A stretch of DNA of 64,000 nucleotides. Origin: Legionella moravica DSM 19234 (GTDB lineage Bacteria > Pseudomonadota > Gammaproteobacteria > Legionellales > Legionellaceae). Positions 18,534 through 28,343 of this stretch are shown one piece after another. The DNA lies in the NCBI RefSeq assembly GCF_000423305.1, contig NZ_KE384003.1, positions 102,570 through 166,569 of the forward strand, in the 5' to 3' direction. Positions within the stretch are counted from its first letter, which is position 1. Every line of letters begins with the position of its first letter. A program made the position numbers and the translations under genes. The notes under the pieces were generated by a model that ran no database searches, was not told the origin of the DNA, and was given only the letters and a program-made list of their open reading frames with translations.

Positions 18534-20159
18534 ATGTTTTTACTAAACTGCATCAAATCGAATTACTTGCTCTTAAGCGTCGCTTTGCTATTAACTGCCT
18601 TATATAACGGGGCGTTTTATCATCATATTAACGAAGTTTATCCTGCATTTGCTGGTAATTCAGGTTTTCTTATTTCAACTTTTGTTTTAATTTTCGCAGC
18701 AAATACGCTCGTATTCAGTTTCCTGTGCATTCGAAGATTGACCAAGCCTGTTTTAGTTGTTTTTGTGCTGTTTGCGGCAATTGCTGCATATTATATGGAT
18801 ACTTTTGACGTCATCATTGACAGGATCATGATACAGAACATAGTCATGACTGATGCCAAAGAAGCGAGTGATTTGATTACCCTTAAGCTGGGCTTGTATG
18901 TGTCCTTTTTGGGGCTTGTTCCTGCCGTGTTGATTTATCGATACAAGAGAACAGCAATACCATGGCGTAGAGCCATTGGGGAGCGCCTGGTATTTATTTT
19001 TTTGTTGCTTCTTGTGGCAATCAGTCAATTGAGTCTGTTTCCTAAATATTATGCTTCCTTCTCTCGCGAGCATAAAATCGTACGTTATTATATAAATCCA
19101 TTAAGCCTCATTAATGCGATGTGGGGTTATGCCTCCTCAAAACTTCAGGACCAAGCTCCCAAAATCACTACTCCTTTGGGCAGTGATGCGCATGTTGTCA
19201 GATCGGGTAATGAGCGGCGTTTAATTATCCTTGTGGTCGGCGAGACTGCTCGTTGGGATCATTTTTCGTTAAATGGTTACAGCAAACAGACTAACCCATT
19301 ACTGTCTCAAGAACAGAGTGTGAGTTTTAAACGAGTCACTTCCTGCGGCACCAGCACCGGAGTAGCGGTACCCTGTATGTTTTCCCCCTTTGAGCGAGCA
19401 GCTTATTCTGAAAAAAAATTCAATGCTTCTGAAAACCTGCTGGATGTGCTTGCTCACGCAGGGGTTACTGTTTTGTGGCGTGAGAATAATTCAGATTCTA
19501 AAGGTGTTGCAGTACGTCCTCACCATGTTGTGTATCAGGACTATAAAGATCCCTCCAGAAATACTGTATGTGATACGGAGTGCCGGGATGAAGGCATGTT
19601 GATTGGTTTACAAGAGTTTATTGATCAGCATACGACAGGTGATATTGCCATTATCCTCCATCAAATGGGCAGTCATGGCCCAGCGTACTACAAGCGTTAT
19701 CCTTCGAGATTTGAGCAATTCAAACCTGCTTGCAAAAAGAACCTTTTGGAACAGTGCAGTCTTGAAGAAATCGCCAATGCTTATGATAATACGATCTTGT
19801 ACACCGATTATTTTTTGTCCAAAGCGATTGGTCTGCTCAAAGAAAATACAAAGCATTTTGAAACAGCTCTGTTCTATATCAGCGATCATGGTGAATCTTT
19901 AGGGGAATTTGGTGTCTACTTGCACGGCATGCCGTATCTTATTGCTCCTGAAGCACAAACCCATGTCGGTGCGATTCTCTGGCTGTCAGATAATTTTTCC
20001 CAAGGCAGTATGAAGGAACTGAAAGCCTATGCTGATCATGCATTTTCTCAGGATAATTTATTTCACACCATTTTGGGTATGTTTCAGATACAGACCAAAG
20101 AATACAAGGCTGAAATGGATATTTTGAACGTCAGTCATCATTTTAAAGAGATTGTTTGA
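18534..20159 (+). CDS. Phosphoethanolamine transferase, EptA/sulfatase family
   Basis: The 541-residue protein has five membrane helices in the first 170 residues and a periplasmic sulfatase-fold domain. The phospho-acceptor threonine lies in the VVGETARWDHFSLNGY motif. Metal-binding elements include FYISDHGESLGE and LHGMPY. Such enzymes add phosphoethanolamine to lipid A or core sugars and lower sensitivity to cationic peptides. The ribosome site before the ATG at 18534 is weak. The gene stands alone, convergent with a MerR regulator, with a hairpin between them. Confidence 0.92.
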   Translation: MFLLNCIKSNYLLLSVALLLTALYNGAFYHHINEVYPAFAGNSGFLISTFVLIFAANTLVFSFLCIRRLTKPVLVVFVLFAAIAAYYMDTFDVIIDRIMIQNIVMTDAKEASDLITLKLGLYVSFLGLVPAVLIYRYKRTAIPWRRAIGERLVFIFLLLLVAISQLSLFPKYYASFSREHKIVRYYINPLSLINAMWGYASSKLQDQAPKITTPLGSDAHVVRSGNERRLIILVVGETARWDHFSLNGYSKQTNPLLSQEQSVSFKRVTSCGTSTGVAVPCMFSPFERAAYSEKKFNASENLLDVLAHAGVTVLWRENNSDSKGVAVRPHHVVYQDYKDPSRNTVCDTECRDEGMLIGLQEFIDQHTTGDIAIILHQMGSHGPAYYKRYPSRFEQFKPACKKNLLEQCSLEEIANAYDNTILYTDYFLSKAIGLLKENTKHFETALFYISDHGESLGEFGVYLHGMPYLIAPEAQTHVGAILWLSDNFSQGSMKELKAYADHAFSQDNLFHTILGMFQIQTKEYKAEMDILNVSHHFKEIV

Positions 20160-20211
20160 TTGTGCATGATGAATGCGTCAGTCTGTGGTTCATAAAATGA
20201 GAATAAAGAGA

Positions 20212-20230
20212 AGAGGCAATTATTGCCTCT
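20212..20230. terminator. Hairpin between convergent eptA-type gene and merR
   Basis: AGAGGCAAT and ATTGCCTCT form a perfect 9-bp inverted repeat separated by one base. It lies between two convergent stop codons. No strong T-run is present on either side, so termination is inferred from position. Confidence 0.5.
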
Positions 20231-20244
20231 CCTCTATGACTGGG

Positions 20245-21192
20245 TTAGGAGTTCATCAGTTTATTTAGCCAGGCTTTTGCTTCAGCACTGACCTGTTCAT
20301 TAGTTAAAGCGAGTTCATAAATTGCTTGTTTCCGTGCATTTTCATTCCCATACAAGTCATCAAGCGCTTCATTCCATAGTGCTAACACTATAGCCTCGGG
20401 TTGTTTGCCAACCTGTTCAAGAATGCTAAAAATGCGATCGTGCCAGTACGCATTGGTGGCTTTTTCTATCCAGGCCAATAATTCAGGTGTTAACCCAATG
20501 TCCTCAAGTCCTTTACCTTCACCAAAGCCCTTTTCCCATTTCTTGGTTCTTAAATGAGCGTATTTTTTTCCATAGATACCATTGACCCATTCCATGTATT
20601 GTTTACCCAATTCAATACCTCGAGCAGATTCAGGATCCTGGTGCATATTCATTTTCAACTCATTCAAAATTTGGTGCCATTGTTGTTCAAAAGCCGCTTT
20701 TTGCTCAGGTGTTTTGTTGGCTTTCATTTCCTTTTCGAACGCAACATACTGTTTTAACTCGTCAGGAGTAAATATTTCTTTTACCCAACTGTGTTCAAGA
20801 TTATCTGTCATTTTATAGACCTCTATAAGTTGTATAATAGTTTCCCATGGTATGGATTTATGACTATCAACAGTATCAATGATGCTTTGCAGTGTTTTAG
20901 CTCCCTCTACCAAAGCTCTTCCTTTTTGTTCCAGCACCCGAACCTGGTTATTAAAATGGTCGAGGGCTTTGCTTTCTTCGGTAAGCAGCGTTTTGATTTG
21001 GGCTAATTCAAATCCGAAAAACTTCAAAGCAATAATCTGTTGCAGTTGCAATAAATCCTGTTCAGAGTAAACACGATAACCATTGGGCATTCGTAAAGAA
21101 GGTTTCAATAAATTAATGCGATCATAATGATGCAACGTTTGCACTGTTATGCCGGTTAGTTTTGCCAAGTCTTTTACGAACCATTGAGTCAT
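20245..21192 (-). CDS. MerR-family transcription regulator with TipAS-like effector domain
   Basis: The 315-residue protein starts with a MerR winged helix (TVQTLHHYDRINLLKPSLRMPNGYRVYSEQDL), followed by the dimerisation helix (to about residue 115). The C-terminal part (about 135-310) is a TipAS antibiotic-recognition-like helical domain, with WHQILNELK and the repeated globin-like helices of that family. TipA-type regulators activate their own promoter when bound by thiopeptides or other multi-ring drugs. A MerR-type promoter with a 19-bp spacer lies upstream. The start has AGGAGG. Confidence 0.9.
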   Translation of the reverse strand: MTQWFVKDLAKLTGITVQTLHHYDRINLLKPSLRMPNGYRVYSEQDLLQLQQIIALKFFGFELAQIKTLLTEESKALDHFNNQVRVLEQKGRALVEGAKTLQSIIDTVDSHKSIPWETIIQLIEVYKMTDNLEHSWVKEIFTPDELKQYVAFEKEMKANKTPEQKAAFEQQWHQILNELKMNMHQDPESARGIELGKQYMEWVNGIYGKKYAHLRTKKWEKGFGEGKGLEDIGLTPELLAWIEKATNAYWHDRIFSILEQVGKQPEAIVLALWNEALDDLYGNENARKQAIYELALTNEQVSAEAKAWLNKLMNS

Positions 21193-21213
21193 TGTATTTC
21201 CTCCTTGTTAGCC

Positions 21214-21244
21214 AAGATAAGGTCTATAGCAACAATAGGGTCAA
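21214..21244 (-). promoter_or_regulatory. MerR-type autoregulatory promoter
   Basis: Read on the minus strand: -35 TTGACC (21244-21239), a 19-bp spacer, then -10 TATCTT (21219-21214). The long spacer is the hallmark of MerR-activated promoters. The spacer contains the small dyad CTATtgttgctATAG. It lies just ahead of the AGGAGG and ATG of the merR gene, so autoregulation is likely. Confidence 0.7.
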
Positions 21245-21559
21245 GTGTTTTTTTAGGATAATGGTAAATATTTTTTATGTACAGGCAACAGGCACAGTAA
21301 CTCATTAAAAAATCCTGGAGCCTCATTATTAGCCATGAGGCATATCATTTCGGGATTGGATGAACCTATCAGGTCCAGATCGCTGGATCTTTGAAATCGA
21401 GTGTACAAAGAATAAAGAGCTGTTAGTTTGACTATAAAATGAAACGGGTGACTGAATGCTTCTTATTTGGTTTTCATGGTGCAATCTAATCTTAATAATT
21501 GCTTAAGTATTCTATGTTATTCTTGCGCGGTAAAATTAACCTTACAGGAGTCCATAAAG
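21245..21559. other. Intergenic region with no gene seen
   Basis: The DNA between the MerR promoter and the next gene holds no convincing frame. It contains a GCCTCAT/ATGAGGC hairpin near 21319-21340 and a CCAGATCGCTGG palindrome-like stretch near 21376. The only same-strand open frame, from 21467, is the upstream extension of the 21560 gene. Confidence 0.5.
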
Positions 21560-22015
21560 ATGGCTGAGATTATAAAACCGATATTAACTGGTAGACCTTT
21601 TGATTCAACAGCACATCGTTTTATTACAATGTTTCGACCTATTCAAGAGACCCCAACTAAACACTCCGACTTTGTTGCTTTTGTTGCAACTCCAGTTCTC
21701 GATTTTTTTGTATTAGATACAATTTTTGCTCTTGATGCATCCATTCGTATACTGAATGCTACAGCTTCTTTATTAAAAGCAGTTTATAACTGGACTTTGC
21801 ATCAACAAGAAACCAGTAAGTTAATTGATAAAGCTACTGACAAGGAGCTCGACGATTTTAGCAGGAATGTCGATGGGATAATCAGCGCATTTGTCGCACA
21901 GATTTTTAATATGATTTTTAGTTTAGCGAGCCTTATAACTCGACCGATTGCCAGCATCATTGAAGCCTTGGATGGAGATGTAATCGAAGAGAGCGAATTG
22001 GCTCACCGTTTTTAG
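21560..22015 (+). CDS. Hypothetical protein, helical with hydrophobic C-terminal half
   Basis: I do not recognise this 151-residue protein. The ATG at 21560 has a good AGGAG site; an earlier in-frame ATG at 21467 lacks one. The sequence has hydrophobic helices around residues 35-65 and 105-135 (VAQIFNMIFSLASLITRPIAS) and an acidic end. A hairpin terminator follows at 22024. It may be a membrane-associated small protein; a secreted effector role is possible but there is no direct support. Confidence 0.65.
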   Translation: MAEIIKPILTGRPFDSTAHRFITMFRPIQETPTKHSDFVAFVATPVLDFFVLDTIFALDASIRILNATASLLKAVYNWTLHQQETSKLIDKATDKELDDFSRNVDGIISAFVAQIFNMIFSLASLITRPIASIIEALDGDVIEESELAHRF

Positions 22016-22023
22016 AAACAGTT

Positions 22024-22063
22024 AAAATGTTCCCTGCAATGTCTTGGTTTGCAGGGACATTTT
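22024..22063 (+). terminator. Rho-independent-like terminator
   Basis: AAAATGTtCCCTGCAA pairs with TTGCAGGGACATTTT with one bulged base, just after the preceding stop codon. The downstream arm ends in TTTTG, giving a short U tract. Confidence 0.7.
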
Positions 22064-22086
22064 GTTATCCCTTTAAAAAATTCAAA

Positions 22087-22290
22087 CTACATATTTTGTT
22101 CACCTTTTTTGAAATAATAGTGTTTCAGCTTGCTGTTATTTAACCTGCACGCAAATCTGACTTTTCTCCAAGATTCCATAGTTGTGACCAAGAGACAGAT
22201 GGGCGCACTGGGGGTAATGTTCGCGCCTGCAGGCAGTTTAGTAAGCATCTCCACAGTATGGTTGTAATCGATTAATACGGTGTCTGACAT
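22087..22290 (-). CDS. Small hypothetical protein
   Basis: A 67-residue frame with an AAAGGA site 9 bases before its ATG. The product starts MSDTVLIDYNHTVEML, has three Cys residues (two in the middle) and a basic tail (YYFKKGEQNM). I recognise no family. It sits alone between a terminator and the RND operon promoter region, so it has room to be a real gene, but coding status rests only on the ribosome site and length. Confidence 0.4.
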   Translation of the reverse strand: MSDTVLIDYNHTVEMLTKLPAGANITPSAPICLLVTTMESWRKVRFACRLNNSKLKHYYFKKGEQNM

Positions 22291-22591
22291 CTCGATATCC
22301 TTTTATAGCGGTAATCATCTGTAGCCCTCAGGACATCCGGGATGATTTTTTTAAGATAAAATGATCAAATAGAATACAGATGAATTATTAAGAGAACCTT
22401 AAAACGTGTGTTGAAGCAGGTACTGATTTGTCTTTCTCTAACTTCGATCAACGAGTCAATCGGTGTTTGAGGGAATAAATTTGTTGCACTATTTAATAGA
22501 AGGTTTTACTCTGATTTTTATATGAATTTTATTGATTACCTAAGTATCCCTTTAAACTGAGATATTATCTCGATTTTATACATGGAACGTT
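22291..22591. other. Intergenic region upstream of RND operon
   Basis: No gene is apparent. This AT-rich region must carry the promoter of the efflux operon and of the small minus-strand gene. I see no clear operator repeat. Confidence 0.4.
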
Positions 22592-25500
22592 ATGTGGATT
22601 GTACGGATTGCACTGACACGACCTTACACTTTTATTGTACTTGCTCTGTTATTGCTTATAATTGGGCCTCTGTCCATAATGCGGACCCCCACAGATATTT
22701 TTCCTGACATCAACATCCCTGTAATCAGTGTTATCTGGAGTTATGCAGAATTGCCTCCAGATGATATGGGTAATCGAATAACCAGCGTATTCGAACGGTC
22801 ATTACCTACTACAGTTAATGATATTGAGCATATTGAATCTGAATCGTTGATAGGGGTCGGCGTAGTTAAGATTTTCTTTCAACCGGGGGTGAATATCGAG
22901 TTGGCTCTGAGCCAAGTGACCTCCATAGCACAAACGATATTGCGTTCCTTGCCACCGGGAACGCTGCCTCCTTTAATTTTGAATTATAAGGCATCAACTG
23001 TTCCCGTTTTGCAATTGGTTTTATCCAGTGACACCATCCCGGAGCAAGAACTGAATGATTTGGGCAATAATTTCATTCGTCCTCAATTAGCTCCTGTGGC
23101 AGGAGCTTCTTTGCCCTATCCTTATGGAGGGAAAGTACGCCAGGTACAAGTAGATTTGGATTTACAAGCCATGCAAACTTATGGGGTGTCACCATCAGAA
23201 GTTAATGCGGCTATTGAAGCACAAAATCTGATCATTCCATCGGGAACGCAAAAAATTGGTGATTATGAATACATTGTCAAGCTCAATAACAGTCCTCTCA
23301 AGGTAAACGATTTAAATGATATGCCTGTTAAATCGACCCCTGGCCGTGTGGTGTATGTTCGTGATGTTGCCCATGTTCGGGACGGTTTTGCACCACAAAC
23401 CAACATAGTAAGGGTTGATGGCAAGCGCGCTGTAATGATGTCCGTTCAAAAAACTGGAAATGCTTCTACTTTAGGAATTATCAAGCAGATAAAAGCCTTA
23501 TTGCCTAAAATTAAAGAGATTATGCCGGCTGGTTTAAAACTAGGGCAGTTTGCGGATCAATCGATATTTGTTACCGCTGCGATCCAGGGAGTTATTACTG
23601 AAGGGATTATTGCTGCATCCTTGACTGCTTTGATGATTTTAATTTTTCTTGGCAGTCTACGCAGCACTTTAATCATCAGCATATCCATTCCTCTGTCTAT
23701 TATTGGTTCATTGACCATTCTTTCCGCATTGGGTGAAACGATTAACATTATGACTTTGGGGGGGCTGGCACTGGCGGTAGGTATTTTGGTTGATGATGCT
23801 ACCGTTGCCATCGAAAACATAAACTGGAATCTGGAACAAGGTAAAGAGGTTGAAGAGGCTATATTAGATGGGGCGCACCAAATCGCCATTCCGGCATTAG
23901 TATCTACTCTGTGTATTAGCATCGTTTTTGTTCCCATGTTTTATCTAGGCGGAGTCGCTCAATACTTATTTGTGCCTCTGGCCGAAGCGGTTATTTTTGC
24001 GATGTTGATTTCTTATCTTTTATCACGAACGCTCATACCTACATTGGCAAAATATTTATTGCACAAGCATGATGCTAAAAAGAAAGAACAAGCTCAAAAT
24101 TTTTTCGCGCGATTTCATCATCGATTTGAAAAGAAATTTGAAATTTTTCGGGAACATTACACTCACTTGCTGAGTAAGGCATTAAACAATGCCGCTGTTT
24201 TTGTCGGATCGTTTTTAGCATTTATAATTGCGTCCGTTGTTCTTTTATGGCCGTGGCTAGGTAGTAATTTTTTTCCTAACGTGGATGCTGGTCAGCTTAA
24301 GCTTCATATACGAGCTCCGACTGGAACTCGCGTTGAGGTGACCGCTCGTTATGTTGATAACATCGATAAGGTAATTCGAACTGTTATTCCTCCTCAGGAG
24401 CTGGATACCATCGTGGATAACATAGGTTTGCCTGTAAGTGGAATCAATTTATCCTACAGTAACTCTGCTCCGGTTGGTCCTGAAGATGCGGATATTTTGA
24501 TTTCTTTAAAAGCGCAACATAAGTCGGTATTTGATTATCAGCGTCAATTAAGAAAAGTACTTAATGAACAATTCCCTGATGTATCCTTTGCTTTTTTACC
24601 TGCTGATATAGTGAACCAAACCATTAATTTCGGGCTTCCTTCTCCCATCGATATTCAAATCATTGGCTTAAAGCAAGATGAAAACAGAGCGTATGCAAAG
24701 AAGCTGATGCGACGATTAAAAAAAGTTCCTGGACTTGTGGATATAAGAGAACATCAAGCCATGAATTATCCTGAATTATTTGTTGATATTGATAGAAGTA
24801 AGGCAAAGGAGCTGGGAATAACTCAGCGGAATATTGCTACGAATTTATTGATCACTTTAGCAGGTAGTTTTCAAACGACGCCTACATTTTGGTTAAGTCC
24901 TCAAAATAATGTGTCTTATCCTATCGTAGTTCAGGCGCCGCAGTATGTGATGAATTCCTTGCAAGCTTTACGTAATATTATGATCGATGGAAACCCGGTC
25001 AGTGTGCAATCACCAACGCAACATCAGATTCTGGGAGCTTTGGGTACCATTACCCGTAAATGGACCTCTGTAGTTGAATCTCATTACAATGTCTCACCGG
25101 TCATTGATATTTTTGCAGCCACGCAGGATAGAGATTTAGGTTCTATCACACAGGACATTAACCGCATTCTTGCCGAGATGAGTAATGAAGTGCCATTAGG
25201 TTCAACCATATCAGTAAGAGGCCAGATTGATACCCAGAAACATGCGTTTGAAGGATTGTATTGGGGAATCGTTTTTTCTATTCTGTTAATTTATTTTCTG
25301 ATCGTGATTAATTTTCAATCCTGGCTTGATCCCTTCATCATTATAACCGCTTTGCCGGCTGCAATTGCAGGTATAGCCTGGTTTTTATTTATTACCTGTA
25401 CTACTTTGAGCGTTCCTGCGTTAACAGGAGCGATTATGTGTATGGGCGTAGCCACATCAAACAGTATTTTAATTATCAGCTTTGCCCGCCAACATTTATT

Positions 25501-25762
25501 AGAAACACATGATCCTTTAAAGGCTGCTCTGGAAGCAGGTCGGAATCGTATTCGTCCTGTTTTGATGACCGCTTCAGCAATGATCATCGGAATGATGCCC
25601 ATGGCTCTGGGATTAGGGGATGGCGGAGAGCAAAATGCGCCATTAGGTCGTGCGGTCATTGGAGGGCTGTCATTTGCGACATTGGCAACTCTCTTTTTTG
25701 TACCTACTGTCTTTTATATGATTCATCATCGTCAATTGAAAGTGAAGCAAGGGAAAAAATAA
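22592..25762 (+). CDS. RND-family efflux pump, inner-membrane permease
   Basis: This 1056-residue proton-driven pump has the normal RND length and layout: first membrane helix (about 10-30), periplasmic porter domain, helices 2-6 with the motif GGLALAVGILVDDATVAIENI carrying the paired Asp of the proton relay, second porter domain and helices 8-12. It is closest in style to drug or solute pumps (PTDIFPDINIPVISV near the N-terminus). It is the first gene of a three-gene operon, an order (pump, adaptor, outer-membrane factor) different from acrAB. The substrate cannot be told. Confidence 0.95.
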   Translation: MWIVRIALTRPYTFIVLALLLLIIGPLSIMRTPTDIFPDINIPVISVIWSYAELPPDDMGNRITSVFERSLPTTVNDIEHIESESLIGVGVVKIFFQPGVNIELALSQVTSIAQTILRSLPPGTLPPLILNYKASTVPVLQLVLSSDTIPEQELNDLGNNFIRPQLAPVAGASLPYPYGGKVRQVQVDLDLQAMQTYGVSPSEVNAAIEAQNLIIPSGTQKIGDYEYIVKLNNSPLKVNDLNDMPVKSTPGRVVYVRDVAHVRDGFAPQTNIVRVDGKRAVMMSVQKTGNASTLGIIKQIKALLPKIKEIMPAGLKLGQFADQSIFVTAAIQGVITEGIIAASLTALMILIFLGSLRSTLIISISIPLSIIGSLTILSALGETINIMTLGGLALAVGILVDDATVAIENINWNLEQGKEVEEAILDGAHQIAIPALVSTLCISIVFVPMFYLGGVAQYLFVPLAEAVIFAMLISYLLSRTLIPTLAKYLLHKHDAKKKEQAQNFFARFHHRFEKKFEIFREHYTHLLSKALNNAAVFVGSFLAFIIASVVLLWPWLGSNFFPNVDAGQLKLHIRAPTGTRVEVTARYVDNIDKVIRTVIPPQELDTIVDNIGLPVSGINLSYSNSAPVGPEDADILISLKAQHKSVFDYQRQLRKVLNEQFPDVSFAFLPADIVNQTINFGLPSPIDIQIIGLKQDENRAYAKKLMRRLKKVPGLVDIREHQAMNYPELFVDIDRSKAKELGITQRNIATNLLITLAGSFQTTPTFWLSPQNNVSYPIVVQAPQYVMNSLQALRNIMIDGNPVSVQSPTQHQILGALGTITRKWTSVVESHYNVSPVIDIFAATQDRDLGSITQDINRILAEMSNEVPLGSTISVRGQIDTQKHAFEGLYWGIVFSILLIYFLIVINFQSWLDPFIIITALPAAIAGIAWFLFITCTTLSVPALTGAIMCMGVATSNSILIISFARQHLLETHDPLKAALEAGRNRIRPVLMTASAMIIGMMPMALGLGDGGEQNAPLGRAVIGGLSFATLATLFFVPTVFYMIHHRQLKVKQGKK

Positions 25763-26907
25763 TGTTAAAAGGAATTAAAGTTCAATCACCCATTAACAAA
25801 AGAAACCCGCTCTTTGTGTTTTTGGTTTTATTTTTTATTCTTTTTTTTATCGTTATTGTTTACCGAGTGTATTCGGCTGTTATCTTACGCCAACAAACCA
25901 GAGCGGATGAGGTGAGTTGTGTAAAAGTACACATCACTTCTCCTCTTAGCGGGACGGAGCAGATTATTTTACCGGGTAATGTTCAGGCCTGGCATGACGC
26001 TACAATTTACGCGCGAACTAACGGGTACATTAAAAATTGGTACGTTGATATAGGAAGTCATGTAAAAAAGGGGGATTTACTCGCGGTAATTGAAACACCT
26101 GAACTGGATGCTCAACTGCGCCAGGCAGAGGCTGACTTGAATACGGCTATAGCGAATAATAAAATTGCCCAATCTACCGCGAAACGGTGGATGAATCTGG
26201 TAAAGTCCAATTCAGTTTCCAAACAGGAACGTGATGAAAAAGTAAGTGATGCTGCATCGAAATATGCTCTGGAGGTGGCAGCACGTGCTAATGTAGATCG
26301 CCTAAAAGATCTGGTGAGTTTCGAGAGAGTTACCGCACCTTTTGATGGTGTTATTACTTCCAGAACTACAGATATAGGCTCATTAATCAATGCGGGTAGC
26401 AGTGATACGGGCTTACCGTTATTTCAAATTGCGCAAACCAATCCATTACGAGTGTATGTAAAAATTCCACAGAATTACTCTTCGCGAATTACCCCTGATA
26501 TGAAGGTCACTATGACTTTTGCTGAGCACCCGGGGCAAACGTTTCCTGCACAGTTAATTAAAACGGCACAGGCTATTGATCCTTCAACTCGAACTTTACT
26601 GGCTCAATTTAAAGCGGAAAATAACAATGAAGAACTGCTCGCGGGCAGTTATGCCGAGGTCACTTTTACATTCACTATTCCCAAAAATACATTTCGTCTG
26701 CCGGTAAACACACTCTTGTTCCAGGCACAAGGATTACAAATCGCTGTTGTTGATAATAATAATCGGGTTGTATTAAAGCCAATTACCATCAGTCGTGATT
26801 TTGGCGATGTAGTGGAGGTTGATGAGGGAATTAAGGCTGGAGAACGTATCATAATAAATCCGTCTGATTCCATTATTAATGGCGAACACGTTAGGGTTGT
26901 TTCATGA
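25762..26907 (+). CDS. RND efflux membrane fusion protein
   Basis: The adaptor of 381 residues has an N-terminal membrane helix (about 18-40), a lipoyl half (ATIYARTNGYIKNWYVDIGSHVKKGDLLAVIETPELDAQL), a coiled-coil hairpin, the second lipoyl half (TAPFDGVITSRTTDIGSL) and a barrel domain. It joins the inner-membrane pump to the outer-membrane channel. Its start codon overlaps the stop of the pump gene (TAATG), and its stop overlaps the next start (ATGA), so the three genes are tightly coupled. Confidence 0.95.
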   Translation: MLKGIKVQSPINKRNPLFVFLVLFFILFFIVIVYRVYSAVILRQQTRADEVSCVKVHITSPLSGTEQIILPGNVQAWHDATIYARTNGYIKNWYVDIGSHVKKGDLLAVIETPELDAQLRQAEADLNTAIANNKIAQSTAKRWMNLVKSNSVSKQERDEKVSDAASKYALEVAARANVDRLKDLVSFERVTAPFDGVITSRTTDIGSLINAGSSDTGLPLFQIAQTNPLRVYVKIPQNYSSRITPDMKVTMTFAEHPGQTFPAQLIKTAQAIDPSTRTLLAQFKAENNNEELLAGSYAEVTFTFTIPKNTFRLPVNTLLFQAQGLQIAVVDNNNRVVLKPITISRDFGDVVEVDEGIKAGERIIINPSDSIINGEHVRVVS

Positions 26908-28343
26908 GCAAGATCATCGTTTGGGGTATTGTCATCTTCAGTCTGACCGGTTGTTCTTTTGCACCTAAAAATGAACGCCCATTTATGCCAGTTCCTGCAC
27001 ATTTCAAAGAAACAGGGACATGGGTTCCCGCCAAAACAGTGATGCCCTCTCCTAAGATCATGCCTTGGTGGGAGGTATATAATGATCCTGTACTGAATCA
27101 ATTAGAACGATCAATTGATGTTTCGAATCAGGAATTGAAAAAGATTTATTTTCGCTACCAAGAGGCTGTTGCATTAGGGCAAGTAGCACGATCCGGATTG
27201 TTTCCCAGCATCAAGGGAACGCTCAATGCAAACAGACAACAGACTTCTATCACTATGGCGGATCCATCGGTAGTCCCTTTGTATAATAATTACATCATCG
27301 GTTCTCAGGTTAATTACGAACTCGATGTATGGGGGCGTATACGTAATGCAGTGGCTGCACAGAACAATACAATAAATGCAACAGAAGCTGAATTGGCAGC
27401 TGTTTCTTTAAGTTTACATGCTGAACTGGCCAGTGATTATTTTTCTCTAAGAGGTTGTGATGAATCACAACGGATTTTAGATGCTACTGTTGCAGCGTAT
27501 CAAAAAGCACTGTATTTAAATAAAAAGCGATATGACGGTGGCGCCTCTCCAATCGAGGATGTCGATAATGCCGAAACTCAACTTGAAAATGCAAAGACCG
27601 CTGCTGCAGACATGCGTTTGAAACGAGCCCAGTTTGAACATGCAATAGCCATACTAATTGGTCGATTTCCAGCCGATTTTTCATTGGCTCCGGCTCAACT
27701 ATCCCGCAAAATTGTTCAAGTCACTCCCGACCTTCCTTCCACTTTATTGGAACGAAGACCGGATATTGCTGCCGCTGAATTTCGCGTCTACGCTGCTAAT
27801 GCCAAAATTGGTGTTGCACGAGCGGCATTTTTCCCTGTGCTGGATCTGACCGGGATCATTGGTTTTCAAAGTCAGAGCTTATCCAATCTTATTTCAAAGC
27901 CCAGTTTGATCTGGTCTTTAGGGCCAGTCAGCACGCTGGCTTTGGCTAAACCTCTTGTGGCTCAAACACTTTTTGAGGGAGGTAAGTTAGTAGGGTTGTT
28001 ACAACATGCCAAGGCCAGCTATTTTGAAACGGTAGCAGATTACAGACAAACTGTATTAACGGCATTTCAGGAAGTAGAAGACAATCTGGTTGCCGTTAAA
28101 CAGCTGGATCAGGAAATTCGGAGCCAAAAAGCGGCTGCTCAGGCAGCGAAACGTGCGTTAGTACAAGCAAACAATCGCTATTATGGCGGGATTACGACGT
28201 TTCTGGATGTAGTGGTAGTCGAAAATACTGCCTTACAAACCGAACTCGCTGCCGTTAACGTGCTGACCCGACGCCATATTGCCAGTGTTCAATTGATCAA
28301 GGCATTAGGCGGAGGGTGGGTGCATTTGAATAAAGTGAACTAG
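26904..28343 (+). CDS. RND efflux outer-membrane lipoprotein (OprM/NodT family)
   Basis: The 479-residue protein starts with a lipoprotein signal (IFSLTGCSF, lipobox Cys at about 17). It has two OEP repeats, with family motifs WWEVYNDPVLNQL, NYELDVWGRIRNAV, LLERRPDIAAAE and the distal RYYGGITTFLDVV. It forms the trimeric exit duct for the pump encoded upstream. Its stop codon shares the bases CTAG with the stop of the convergent kinase gene. Confidence 0.95.
   Translation: MSKIIVWGIVIFSLTGCSFAPKNERPFMPVPAHFKETGTWVPAKTVMPSPKIMPWWEVYNDPVLNQLERSIDVSNQELKKIYFRYQEAVALGQVARSGLFPSIKGTLNANRQQTSITMADPSVVPLYNNYIIGSQVNYELDVWGRIRNAVAAQNNTINATEAELAAVSLSLHAELASDYFSLRGCDESQRILDATVAAYQKALYLNKKRYDGGASPIEDVDNAETQLENAKTAAADMRLKRAQFEHAIAILIGRFPADFSLAPAQLSRKIVQVTPDLPSTLLERRPDIAAAEFRVYAANAKIGVARAAFFPVLDLTGIIGFQSQSLSNLISKPSLIWSLGPVSTLALAKPLVAQTLFEGGKLVGLLQHAKASYFETVADYRQTVLTAFQEVEDNLVAVKQLDQEIRSQKAAAQAAKRALVQANNRYYGGITTFLDVVVVENTALQTELAAVNVLTRRHIASVQLIKALGGGWVHLNKVN

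Noticed and set aside
22087..22290. The small minus-strand frame as an antitoxin of a toxin-antitoxin pair
   Set aside because: No partner gene lies next to it and no DNA-binding motif is seen; kept only as a low-confidence hypothetical.
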